A stretch of DNA of 64,000 nucleotides from contig NZ_FORF01000015.1 in assembly GCF_900113935.1 (NCBI RefSeq), positions 1 through 64,000 of the forward strand, in the 5' to 3' direction. A program made the translations under genes and the position numbers. The DNA comes from Aquamicrobium aerolatum DSM 21857 (GTDB lineage Bacteria; Pseudomonadota; Alphaproteobacteria; Rhizobiales; Rhizobiaceae). Positions 45,969-54,830 of the stretch are shown here, in pieces. The notes under the pieces were generated by a model. It was not told where the DNA came from, did not search any database, and saw only the letters and a list, made by a program, of their open reading frames with translations. Position 1 is the stretch's first letter, and the number at the start of each line of letters is the position of its first letter.

Positions 45969-48383
45969 ATGAAGTGGACGGCGTCTTTATTCCTCCGGCT
46001 TCTCGTGCTGCTGATGTTGGCGGCGGGTTCGAATGTTGCCCTGGCGCAGACGCAAGGAGCCGTCGAGACCAATGGCGCGCAGCCTGAAGCGGGACCAGCG
46101 CGGACATCGGATCCCGACATCGTCGCCGAACAGGGAGAGAAAATTGCCTGGATTCGTGAGCGGGCCGAAATTCTCCAGGCGCGGGTGGCAGGCAATGCCG
46201 ACAATGATGCCGTGCTGGTTGAAATTCGCACGGAACTTGATGCGCTCGCCCGAGACCTGATCGCTGCCGGCGTTTCATTTCGTCCGCGCCTCGCTGCTAT
46301 CAATGCGCGATTGGATGAAATCGGTCCATCGCGAGGCGAGGGAGAGCCGGCCGAGCCAGAAACTCTGGCTCGCGAACGTCAGAGCCTGACCGAAGAGAAG
46401 TCGCATATCAATGCGCTGCTGGGCGAGGCCGAGCGCCTGTCGCTTCGCGTAACCCGCTTGATCGAAGAAATTGCTCAGACGCGGCGTGCGTTATTTAGCA
46501 GTTCCCTGTCGAGGCGCTACGATATCTCCTCCGCCCTCAGCCCGGACGTCTGGCACGACGCACGGACGGAAACGCGCAAACTGAAGAACGCGGTGTCTTC
46601 CTGGTTTGTGTTCATGCTCAGATACAAGCTGAATTCTGCACTTCTGGCAGCGTTGTTTGCCTCTGCAGCGGCAGCTGTTCTGTTCATCGGCGGCAGGAAA
46701 ATTATTGGTCAACTTGGCAAGCCCGACCCCGCGCGCGCCGAGCCAAGCTATCTTGCGCGGCTTTCGGTTTCGTTCTGGTCGACGGTGCTTCCTTCTTTGT
46801 CTCTCGTTGCATTTCTGGGCGCGACGTATTTTTTCTATAGTTATTTCGGACTTCTGCGCAGCGACATTGCGCAAATGATGGCTGGTCTCTTCACGGTCGT
46901 CGCGGTGCTTTTTGCCGTCTGGTCGTTGCTGCATTCGGTATACGCGCCGGCTCTGCCCAACTGGCGCATGGTTCCGGTATCGGACAGCGGCGCCCGCTTG
47001 TTGCTCGGCCTTACTTTCCTGATGGTGCTCGTCACAGGGGTTGATCACCTGGCCAGTCGCATCAACCAGGTGCTGGGCTCGCCGCTGACCCTGACGGTCG
47101 CAAAGAGCCTCGTCTACACGGTGCTGGTCGGCGTGCTACTTGGCATCATCGGGCTTGTGCTGCCGAGGACGAGAAAAGACGGCAGTCCGCCAAGCCGCTG
47201 GGCAACGCTGTCACGCGCCGTGATTTTCCTGCTTGCAGGCGGAACCATCGCGGCGGCGCTGCTCGGCTATATCGGTCTGGCCCGTTTCATAGCCCAGCAG
47301 GTGGTTGTCACAGGCGCAATTCTGGCCACGATGTATCTCGGCTATCAGTCGTCTTCCGCCGTTTCGGATATTGGAGCGTTTGGGCGCACGGGCCTTGGCC
47401 GGTTTCTGGACCGAAAATATCAGATCGATGAAGCGACGAAGGATCAGCTTGGTCTGGTCTTCGGCATGCTGATCAACCTGCTTGTGTTGGCCATTGGTTT
47501 GCCCCTTATTTTCCTTCAGTGGGGCTTTCAGTGGGGCGATATTGAAGCATGGACCTATAACGCCGCTAACGAATTGCGCATCGGCTCGATTTCGATCTCG
47601 TTGGTTGGCATAGTCACCGGTATCGTGGTGTTCCTGCTGGGTTACTTTGGCACCCGCGTTTTCCAGCGCTGGCTCGATGGCAAGGTGATGGCACGGGGCC
47701 GGGTGGATCCTGGCCTGCGCAATTCGATTGGTACGGCTGTCGGTTATGCCGGTATTGCGCTTGCCGGGCTTGTCGCCATCTCGGCTGCCGGGCTTGACCT
47801 GTCCAATCTGGCGCTCGTCGCCGGTGCCCTGTCGCTGGGTATCGGCTTTGGGCTACAGAATATCGTCAACAATTTCGTTTCCGGGCTGATCTTGCTTGCG
47901 GAGCGGCCGTTCAAGGTTGGCGACTGGATTGTCGCCAGCGGGGTTGAGGGCTCGGTCAAGAAGATCAGTGTGCGCGCTACTGAGGTTGAAACCTTCCAAC
48001 GACAGACGGTTATCGTACCCAACTCGTTGCTGATCAACGCCTCGGTTGCGAACTGGACGCATCGCAACAAGCTCGGCCGGGTCGAGGTGAAGGTTGGTGC
48101 ATCCTATGAAAGCGATCCTCGTCGAGTACAGGAACTGCTGCTGGAAATAGTCCGCGCGCAACCGAACGTCCTGAAAAACCCTGAACCGGTCGTGCTGTTT
48201 TTGGGGTTCGGGGTATCGTCGCTTGATTTTGAACTGCGTGCCTTCCTTGCGGACATCACGAGTCAGAGCGCCTTCCTCAACGAGGTGCGCTTTCAGATTT
48301 TTGAGCGTTTCAAAGCGGAGGGCATTGATTTGCCCTATACTCAACCGACCGGACTTGTGCGGCCGGTCGCCCCGCTCGTCTAG
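45969..48383 (+). CDS. Large MscS-family mechanosensitive channel with DUF3772 region
   Basis: The protein of about 804 residues has a signal peptide (FLRLLVLLMLAAGSNVALA). A periplasmic coiled-coil region with the DUF3772 pattern follows (about 50-190). About eight transmembrane segments lie between 215 and 600, and a C-terminal MscS domain with the pore helix and beta domain ends it (LALVAGALSLGIGFGLQNIV, NNFVSGLILLAERPFKVGDW, TVIVPNSLLINASVANWTH). It opens under membrane tension during osmotic downshock. The start is taken at ATG 45969, which begins the signal peptide; an upstream extension of 29 codons is unlikely. Confidence 0.88.
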   Translation: MKWTASLFLRLLVLLMLAAGSNVALAQTQGAVETNGAQPEAGPARTSDPDIVAEQGEKIAWIRERAEILQARVAGNADNDAVLVEIRTELDALARDLIAAGVSFRPRLAAINARLDEIGPSRGEGEPAEPETLARERQSLTEEKSHINALLGEAERLSLRVTRLIEEIAQTRRALFSSSLSRRYDISSALSPDVWHDARTETRKLKNAVSSWFVFMLRYKLNSALLAALFASAAAAVLFIGGRKIIGQLGKPDPARAEPSYLARLSVSFWSTVLPSLSLVAFLGATYFFYSYFGLLRSDIAQMMAGLFTVVAVLFAVWSLLHSVYAPALPNWRMVPVSDSGARLLLGLTFLMVLVTGVDHLASRINQVLGSPLTLTVAKSLVYTVLVGVLLGIIGLVLPRTRKDGSPPSRWATLSRAVIFLLAGGTIAAALLGYIGLARFIAQQVVVTGAILATMYLGYQSSSAVSDIGAFGRTGLGRFLDRKYQIDEATKDQLGLVFGMLINLLVLAIGLPLIFLQWGFQWGDIEAWTYNAANELRIGSISISLVGIVTGIVVFLLGYFGTRVFQRWLDGKVMARGRVDPGLRNSIGTAVGYAGIALAGLVAISAAGLDLSNLALVAGALSLGIGFGLQNIVNNFVSGLILLAERPFKVGDWIVASGVEGSVKKISVRATEVETFQRQTVIVPNSLLINASVANWTHRNKLGRVEVKVGASYESDPRRVQELLLEIVRAQPNVLKNPEPVVLFLGFGVSSLDFELRAFLADITSQSAFLNEVRFQIFERFKAEGIDLPYTQPTGLVRPVAPLV

Positions 48384-48482
48384 ACCGTTCAGGTGGTGTT
48401 CAGGTGAGAACATCTATATGTACACTCACTCGGGCCATGGTGGCTTAGAGACTATCGGGAGCGACTTCCTGTCGTAAATGTC

Positions 48483-48752
48483 ATGATCAGACTTCTCGCT
48501 GCCACAACAGCCGTCGCGTTTGTTGCATTTCCGGGGCTCTCATTGGCCGCTACTGTGATCAACCACGATGCGGTTCCCTATACATTGACGGTGACTGAGG
48601 CCGGGCAGCAGTTCGAAGTCGTTGTCAGTGCGGGCGATACTGTCGAAATCTGTCCCGCCGGGTGTTTTGTGGTCATGCCAAACGGGGACCGGGAGGCGCT
48701 CACCGGCTCCGAGCGCCTTGAAATCGAATCCGGCCGCGCCACCATTTTCTGA
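48483..48752 (+). CDS. Small secreted protein of unknown function
   Basis: This 89-residue protein has a signal peptide (LLAATTAVAFVAFPGLSLA, cleavage near AAT). A short mature domain rich in valine, threonine and aspartate has two cysteines (EICPAGCFVVMPNGD). It probably forms a small periplasmic beta domain. The start is ATG 48483. I know no function for it; it lies between the MscS-type channel and the dehydrogenase-like gene. Confidence 0.65.
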   Translation: MIRLLAATTAVAFVAFPGLSLAATVINHDAVPYTLTVTEAGQQFEVVVSAGDTVEICPAGCFVVMPNGDREALTGSERLEIESGRATIF

Positions 48753-48905
48753 TCAAGCCTGTCCGGCGGTCTGCCGGACGACTGGCGTCGTCTTTCTTGA
48801 TCCTGTCTCTGTCGCGGCTCGCGTGGGCCATGTCGCAAACAGGCTTCGTCCATTTCATCGGCCCGTTTATTGTCTCCCCGTACAATCGCGGAGGAGGCGT
48901 GGGAC

Positions 48906-51467
48906 ATGGCAGAATTTCCGCAGCGGGCGAGGGTGGTGGTCATTGGCCTCGGCGGCATCGTCGGCGCGTCGGTGGCGCATCACCTGATCGAGCGCGGCTG
49001 GGACGACATTGTCGGCATCGACAAGTCGGCAATCCCCACCGACATCGGTTCGACCGCCCATGCGTCGGATTTCTGTTACACCACCAGCCACGATCTGCTG
49101 TCGGTCTATACCACCCAATATTCGATCGATTTCTTTGAAAAGATGGGTCATTACGCCCGCGTCGGCGGCCTCGAAGTCGCGCGCACCGGCGACCATGCCT
49201 GGATGGAGGAGATCAAGCGCAAGCTGATGTCCGCGCGCGCCTTCGGGACCAATGCCCGCTACGTCTCGCCGGCCGAAATCAAGGCGCTGTTCCCGCTGAT
49301 TGAGGAAGACCAGGTGATGGGCGGCATGTTCGACCCCGACGCCGGGCTCGTCGTGCCGCGCTCGCAAACCGTCGCTGGCAAGCTCGTTGACGCTGCCGAG
49401 AAGACCGGCAAGCTCACCGCCTTCGCCAACACCCCGGCGCAGTCGCTGCTGGTCGAAGATGGCCGCATTGCCGGCGTCGTCACCCATCGCGGCACCATCC
49501 GCGCTGATCACGTCGTCGTCTGCACCGGCCTGTGGGGGCGGCTGATCGCCGAGATGGTCGGCGAGGACCTGCCGGTGATGCCGGTCGACCACCCGTTGAC
49601 CTTCTTCGGTCCGTTCAACGCCTTTGAAGGCACCGGCAAGGAGATCGGCTATCCGCTTTTGCGCGATCAGGGCAATTCCGCCTATATGCGCGATACCGGC
49701 GACCCCAAATCCACCGAGGGCGGCCAGCTCGAATGGGGCTATTACGAGACTGACAATCCCCGTCTCGTCCATCCGCGCGACCTGCTCGAAAAGCACGAGG
49801 CGCGGCTGTCGCCCTCGCAGCGCGACCTCGACATGGAGCAGATCCTTGAACCGCTGGAGCGCGCCATCGAGCTGACGCCGATCCTCGGCGAGATCGGCTA
49901 CAACGAAAGCCATTCCTTCAACGGTCTGTTGCAGGCGTCGGCCGCCGGCGGCGCGTCCTGCGGCGAAAGCCAGAAGGTGCGCGGCCTGTGGTATTGCGTC
50001 GGCATCTGGGTCAAGGATGGCCCCGGCTACGGCAAGCTCATCGCCGACTGGATGACCGACGGGCGCACCGAAGTCGACCATAACGGCATCGACTATGCCC
50101 GTTTCTATCCGCATCAATTGCAGGAAGATTTCATCGAAAATCGCGGCGGCGAGGCGGCGCGCAAAATCTACTACCCGGCGATCCACCCGCGCGAACCCTA
50201 TGCGACCAGCCGCAACATCAAGCGTTCGCCGTTCTACGATCGCGAGGTCGAGTTGGGCGGCTACTTCATGGAACTCGGCGGCTGGGAGCGCGCCCACGGC
50301 TATGCCGCCAACGAGCATCTGCTTGAAAAATACGCCGACCGCGTCCCGGTGCGCGAAAACGAATGGGACAGCCGCCATTTCTGGCGCGTCTCCAACGCTG
50401 AACATCTGGCGATGAGCGAGGATTGCGGCATCGTCAATCTGTCGCATTTCTTCATCTTCGATGTCGAAGGCCCCGACCACGTCGCGCTGATGGAATGGCT
50501 GTGTGCGGCCAAAATCGGCGGCGACGCCAATATCGGCAAGGGCATCTACACCCACTTCCTCGACCAGGAAGGCATGGTGCGCGCCGATCTGACCGTCATC
50601 CGCATGGCAGACCGCTGTCGCATCATCGACGGCGCCGACGCCGGGCCGCGCGATTTCCACTATGTCCGCCGCGTCGCGCAGGACAAGGGCTTTGACGTCA
50701 CCGTCACCGATGTGTCGGAGCAAAACGTCACCATCGGCATCTGGGGACCCAACGCCCGCGCCACGCTGAAAAAGGTCGTCGCCGACCCCGCCGCGCTTGA
50801 GCCGGACAACTTCCCCTTCGCCGCGATCCGCCCGATCGAGATTGCCGGCAAAATGGTCACTGCCTTCCGCATTTCCTATGTCGGCGAGCAGGGCTGGGAA
50901 CTGCATATGGCCTATGATGACGGCCTTGCCGTCTGGGATGCGTTGCGCAGCACCGGCGTGATGGCGTTCGGCGTCGAGACCTACGCCAATTCGCGCCGCA
51001 TGGAAAAAAGCCTGCGCCTGCAAAACGCCGACCTGCTCACCCAGTACAATCTGCTCGAAGCCGATCTGGCGCGCCCCAAGGTCAAGGACGCCGATTTCCG
51101 CGGCAAGCAGCAACACCTCGCCTACCGCGCCCGCGAACACCAACCGGCGATGCTGTGCACGCTCGTCCTCACCGACACCACGGACGCAAACGGCGTGGTG
51201 CGCTACCCTGTCGGCATCATGCCGGTGATCGACCCCGCCACCGGTGCGGTTCTGGTCGACGAACTCGGCCGCCGCTCCTACACCACCTCGGTCGCCTACG
51301 GCCCGACGCTCGGCAAAAACATCGCGCTCGCCTACATTCCGTGGAGCCATTGCCAGCCGGGCCGGGTGCTGTCGGTCGACTATTTCGGCGAAACCTTCCC
51401 CGCCGAAATCGCCGCCGTTGGCTACCAACCGCTCTATGACCCGGAGAACACGAAGCCGCGCAGCTGA
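48906..51467 (+). CDS. FAD-dependent dimethylglycine/sarcosine-dehydrogenase-like enzyme with GcvT domains
   Basis: The protein of about 853 residues has an N-terminal DAO-type FAD domain (VVVIGLGGIVGASVAHHLIE). The flavin-attachment region GSTAHASDFCYTTSHDLLS keeps the histidine but replaces the usual WHAAG by AHASD. A FAO_M middle segment is followed by a GcvT aminomethyltransferase part from about 440 (CGIVNLSHFFIFDVEGPDHV, FRISYVGEQGWELHMAYDDG) and a GcvT C-terminal barrel. Relatives oxidise N-methyl groups of dimethylglycine or sarcosine and can hand the C1 unit to tetrahydrofolate. The start ATG 48906 follows GGAGGAGG. A full-length antisense frame is an artefact of its codon usage. It is probably part of the corrinoid methyltransferase system downstream. 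Confidence 0.85.
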   Translation: MAEFPQRARVVVIGLGGIVGASVAHHLIERGWDDIVGIDKSAIPTDIGSTAHASDFCYTTSHDLLSVYTTQYSIDFFEKMGHYARVGGLEVARTGDHAWMEEIKRKLMSARAFGTNARYVSPAEIKALFPLIEEDQVMGGMFDPDAGLVVPRSQTVAGKLVDAAEKTGKLTAFANTPAQSLLVEDGRIAGVVTHRGTIRADHVVVCTGLWGRLIAEMVGEDLPVMPVDHPLTFFGPFNAFEGTGKEIGYPLLRDQGNSAYMRDTGDPKSTEGGQLEWGYYETDNPRLVHPRDLLEKHEARLSPSQRDLDMEQILEPLERAIELTPILGEIGYNESHSFNGLLQASAAGGASCGESQKVRGLWYCVGIWVKDGPGYGKLIADWMTDGRTEVDHNGIDYARFYPHQLQEDFIENRGGEAARKIYYPAIHPREPYATSRNIKRSPFYDREVELGGYFMELGGWERAHGYAANEHLLEKYADRVPVRENEWDSRHFWRVSNAEHLAMSEDCGIVNLSHFFIFDVEGPDHVALMEWLCAAKIGGDANIGKGIYTHFLDQEGMVRADLTVIRMADRCRIIDGADAGPRDFHYVRRVAQDKGFDVTVTDVSEQNVTIGIWGPNARATLKKVVADPAALEPDNFPFAAIRPIEIAGKMVTAFRISYVGEQGWELHMAYDDGLAVWDALRSTGVMAFGVETYANSRRMEKSLRLQNADLLTQYNLLEADLARPKVKDADFRGKQQHLAYRAREHQPAMLCTLVLTDTTDANGVVRYPVGIMPVIDPATGAVLVDELGRRSYTTSVAYGPTLGKNIALAYIPWSHCQPGRVLSVDYFGETFPAEIAAVGYQPLYDPENTKPRS

Positions 51468-51509
51468 AGTTTTCCACATTGCGTAGAATCGAGGGGAAGC
51501 GGAAAAGTT

Positions 51510-52502
51510 CTATGCTGCCAGCTTTCGATCGGCACGTTCCTGCTGCGGTGAGCGGGCGTAGAGTTCGCGGTAGCATTTCGAAAAATGCGAAGCGGAAACA
51601 AAACCGCATGCAACCGCTACTTCGACTACTGGCAATGTCGACTGAATCAGAAGATGCCGCGCGCGATCCAGCCGGATTTCCAGATAGTAGCGTGCAGGCG
51701 AGCGACCCATTTCCTGGCGGAACAGCCGCTCAATCTGCCGTCGCGAAAGCCCCACGTGGTCGGCAATTTCGATCAACGAAAGGGGCTCTGCAAGGTGAGC
51801 CTCCATCAGTTCGATAATGGTCAGGATTTTCGAATTCTGCACGCCAAGCCGTGCGCGCAGAGGCAGGCGCTGTCTGTCGGTTGGGCTGCGTACGCGGTCG
51901 GTCAGTACCTGTTCACATACGCGATTGACCAGGTTGTCGTCGAAATCATCGCCAATCAGCTTCAGCATCATGTCAAGAGCTGCCGTGCCGCCGGCGCAGG
52001 TGTAGATGTTGCCATCAACCTCAAAAAGATCGGCGTAGACGTTAGCTTTTGGAAAAGTTTCCGAAAAACCTGGGAGGTTCTCCCAGTGAATGGCGCATCT
52101 TCTGCCGGATAGCAGTCCTGCCTGAGCCAGCACATGCGCCCCTGTGCACAGGCCGCCTATCGCAACGCCGCGATTATACTCTTCGCGCAGCCAGGCAAAC
52201 ACGGTGCGTTGGCTGTATTTCTCGACGTTTAAACCAGAGCAGACGATCACCATGGATGGGCGGTCTTGCCCAGCCATCTTGCGCCGCTCCTCTTCGAGTG
52301 ACGTGTTGGCGGCGCATTCGACCCGATTTGAGGCATATACCGGCTTCCCGTCCACGCTTGCGATACGCCAATGATAGGCCTCGTAGCCGAGCATCCGGTT
52401 TGCCGCGCGCAACGGTTCGAGCGCGGTCGCGAACGCAATCATGGTGAAGTCGGGTATCAGGAAGAAAACGATCGAGCGTTTGACGTTCTTGGATGGGGTC
52501 AC
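51510..52502 (-). CDS. GlxA-family AraC regulator (DJ-1/PfpI plus HTH)
   Basis: This 330-residue protein has an N-terminal class I glutamine-amidotransferase-like sensor domain (about 10-190: VFFLIPDFTMIAFATALEPL, GGLCTGAHVLAQAGLLSGRR, CAGGTAALDMMLKLIGDD). The C-terminal AraC domain (about 225-320) has LSLIEIADHVGLSRRQIERL and VVEVAVACGFVSASHFSKCY. This is the class of GbdR/CdhR regulators that control glycine betaine and carnitine catabolism. It is convergent with the dehydrogenase-like gene, its plausible target. The inducer is unknown. Confidence 0.88.
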   Translation of the reverse strand: MTPSKNVKRSIVFFLIPDFTMIAFATALEPLRAANRMLGYEAYHWRIASVDGKPVYASNRVECAANTSLEEERRKMAGQDRPSMVIVCSGLNVEKYSQRTVFAWLREEYNRGVAIGGLCTGAHVLAQAGLLSGRRCAIHWENLPGFSETFPKANVYADLFEVDGNIYTCAGGTAALDMMLKLIGDDFDDNLVNRVCEQVLTDRVRSPTDRQRLPLRARLGVQNSKILTIIELMEAHLAEPLSLIEIADHVGLSRRQIERLFRQEMGRSPARYYLEIRLDRARHLLIQSTLPVVEVAVACGFVSASHFSKCYRELYARSPQQERADRKLAA

Positions 52503-52675
52503 TTGTGCCTCCCAGCGGTAAAGCGGCCCGCAGACAGGTCATGTCGCGATCAGCAAAGCGTCATCCGAAATATGATGGACTGTCAATGGCCTGGCCCATC
52601 TTCAAGAGACAAATATTTTAGTGCGAATGAATTCATTCGTATCAACAACACTGTCAGGCGCCCGATCAGCCCGGC

Positions 52676-52861
52676 TCAATATTCGTTTCTTGAATGAGCG
52701 TCTTGCTCTACCCGCTCGAGAGCTTCCATCCAGCCAATATCCTTCTGGATTTCAACCGGCAAGGAGCGGAGCGTTACATAGTTGTAGTAGCGCCGGCGCC
52801 GGGCTCGGTAGTCCGAAGTAAGGTTCGCTAGTGCCTGAAAGATAGACATAGCCGACTCCAT
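52676..52861 (-). CDS. DUF1127 small protein
   Basis: This 61-residue basic protein has the DUF1127 (YjiS-like) pattern: a conserved block TLRSLPVEIQKDIGWMEALE preceded by an arginine/tyrosine-rich helix (RARRRRYYNYV). Such proteins are abundant in Rhizobiales. Some bind RNA and affect phosphate or nitrogen metabolism, and several are targets of the LysR regulator VtlR. The start is ATG 52861 or 52849 (MSIFQ). It is divergent from a LysR gene, which may control it. Confidence 0.8.
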   Translation of the reverse strand: MESAMSIFQALANLTSDYRARRRRYYNYVTLRSLPVEIQKDIGWMEALERVEQDAHSRNEY

Positions 52862-52983
52862 TTCCGGGGAGGAAAGATGCTGTTCAATGCATCTTGTCTG
52901 ACTTGACTATGGGGAAATGAGGGTATTCAATCAAACGAAATCAAGTGATCCTTTTGTTCAAGAATATTGAATCGTAGCGCACC

Positions 52984-53880
52984 ATGAACGCCCCCTTGCA
53001 TCACCCATTGCCGCTGCTGGATTTGGAAGTGCTGCGCACTTTCGTTGCAATTGCGGAAACCGGAAGTTTTACGACCGCGGCAAATGCGGTGTTCAGAACG
53101 CCGTCCGCAGTTTCCATGCAGATCAAGAAGCTTGAGGAGATTCTCGGTGTATCCGTTTTCTGGCGTGATGCGCGATCGGTTACTCTGACGCCGGACGGCG
53201 AAATCCTGCTGGGTTACGCGAGGCGTCTTCTCGCGCTCAACCGCGAGGCAGTAGCCAAGTTCGTGCTGCCGGACATTTCAGGTGTAGTGCGGCTTGGGTC
53301 GCCTGATGACTTTGGCGAGCGTGTTTTGCCCAATGTTCTCAAGCGGTTCGCGCGTTCTCATCCATGCATCGCCGTGGATGTAACCATTGATATGTCCGCC
53401 AACCTGCACAAGCGCATGAATGAACGTTCGCTTGATATTGTGCTGGTCACTGCGTGTCGCAATATTCCGGTCGGTGCTGAAGTCGTATTGACCGAGCCAA
53501 TCGTATGGGCTGGGGCACGCGGTGGCAGCGCTCATCTACGCGCGCCTTTGCCTGTCTCGCTGTGGGAGGAGGGCTGCGTATGGCGTGCCGATGCTTTGGA
53601 GGCGCTTGGACGCGCTGAGCGTGAATACCGGGTTGCCTATATGAGTGCACATACAGCCGGTCAGCGTGCCGCGATCCTTGCCGATCTCGCAGTCGCGCCT
53701 TTGCCCAAGTCCTTTATTGGCGATGAGATCGTTGCTCTAGGACCAGAAGAAGGGCTGCCGCCGCTTTCGCGATACAATCTAGCGATGATCATCGCACCAG
53801 ACGCATCTGCACCAGTCCTTGCCGCGGCTGATCACATTCGGGCGACCTTTGACTCTTTTCGCGAAACCGGAAAGTTTTAG
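52984..53880 (+). CDS. LysR-family transcriptional regulator
   Basis: This 298-residue protein has a winged helix-turn-helix at residues about 12-72 (DLEVLRTFVAIAETGSFTTA; SAVSMQIKKLEEILGVSVF). A LysR substrate-binding domain follows (about 95-290: GVVRLGSPDDFGERVLPNVL, AYMSAHTAGQRAAILADLAV). The pattern resembles the LrhA/VtlR-like group found throughout Rhizobiales. The divergent DUF1127 gene is a likely target, since VtlR in Brucella directly controls small DUF1127 genes. That parallel is inference. The start ATG 52984 has a weak ribosome site. Confidence 0.85.
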   Translation: MNAPLHHPLPLLDLEVLRTFVAIAETGSFTTAANAVFRTPSAVSMQIKKLEEILGVSVFWRDARSVTLTPDGEILLGYARRLLALNREAVAKFVLPDISGVVRLGSPDDFGERVLPNVLKRFARSHPCIAVDVTIDMSANLHKRMNERSLDIVLVTACRNIPVGAEVVLTEPIVWAGARGGSAHLRAPLPVSLWEEGCVWRADALEALGRAEREYRVAYMSAHTAGQRAAILADLAVAPLPKSFIGDEIVALGPEEGLPPLSRYNLAMIIAPDASAPVLAAADHIRATFDSFRETGKF

Positions 53881-53896
53881 CACGTCGCCGCCGCGT

Positions 53897-54781
53897 CTAC
53901 CCGGCCAGAAACGCCACCATTCTGTCGCGTGCCGCGCGCGCTTCGGGGATGGGGAGCAGGGGCCAGACGTGGATCATTCCATCGCCTGTCACCAGTTCGA
54001 CTTGCGCGCCGGCCTTCGTCGCCTTTTGCGCGAACACTTCCGTGTCGGGATAGAGCAAATCGCGGGTGCCGGAGAACACCAGCGTTGGCGGCAGTGCGGT
54101 GAGGTCACCATAGGCGGGGCTGATGCGCCAGTCGGAAAACTCGAGGCCGCCGGCATAAATCCGCACGGATTCGCGCCCGCCGTCGACGTCGAGCCACGGG
54201 TCTCGCTTGGCGGCTTCCAGTGTTGCTGGGTTCTTCAGCGTCATGTCGACGCTCGGCGACAGCAGCGCCAATCGGCTGGGAAGCTTCCAACCTTCCTCGG
54301 CGGCCATCAGCGTCAGAACCAGCGCCATGTTGCCGCCGGCGGAATCGCCGGCCAGAACCACCTCTCGCTCGTCTGCCATAACGTCCTGATAGACAGCGCG
54401 CGCCATGCCGTAGATCACGTCGAACTGGTGTTCCGGAGCCAGCGGATAGATTGGCACCGTTACCTGCGCGTCGAGGCGTTCGGCCAGTTCCGCGACAAGG
54501 TTCCAGTGAAACGGCGTCATTTCGAAGCAATAGGCCCCGCCATGCAGATACAGCACCCGCCGCGTCGCGCCGCCTGATTTCGGCCACGCCTCATAGACGG
54601 GAAATGCCTGCACCGCCCGTGTCTCGATTACCAGACGCTGCGCAATTTTTGCCGGCGGGCAATGGTCCTGTTTCGGTCGCGATTTGGCGATCCACGCGTG
54701 CAGCCCGTCGGCACTGCGAAACGCCTTCTTGCGGGTGTTCTTCAGGATGAAGGCAAACAGATGGGCTTTCAGGCTCGGCAT
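53897..54781 (-). CDS. Alpha/beta hydrolase, hormone-sensitive-lipase type
   Basis: This 294-residue esterase of the HSL family has the oxyanion motif VLYLHGGAYCFEMTPFHWNL and the nucleophile elbow VVLAGDSAGGNMALVLTLMA. The acid (FSGTRDLLYPDTEVF) and histidine (GDGMIHVWPLLPIPEARAA) regions complete the triad. The substrate is unknown. It follows the RACo-like gene on the same strand with a 49-base gap, so it may be the last gene of the corrinoid operon, perhaps releasing a methylated amine from an ester. Confidence 0.85.
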   Translation of the reverse strand: MPSLKAHLFAFILKNTRKKAFRSADGLHAWIAKSRPKQDHCPPAKIAQRLVIETRAVQAFPVYEAWPKSGGATRRVLYLHGGAYCFEMTPFHWNLVAELAERLDAQVTVPIYPLAPEHQFDVIYGMARAVYQDVMADEREVVLAGDSAGGNMALVLTLMAAEEGWKLPSRLALLSPSVDMTLKNPATLEAAKRDPWLDVDGGRESVRIYAGGLEFSDWRISPAYGDLTALPPTLVFSGTRDLLYPDTEVFAQKATKAGAQVELVTGDGMIHVWPLLPIPEARAARDRMVAFLAG

Positions 54782-54830
54782 GGGATCCCCCGCAATCGTG
54801 CCGAAACTGAAACCTGTTCACCGCATCGCG

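Noticed and set aside
48867-51479. An 870-codon minus-strand open frame covering the whole dehydrogenase-like gene
   Set aside because: It is the exact antisense of a gene with clear FAD and GcvT motifs. Its product has no recognisable domain and arises from C-ending codon preference.
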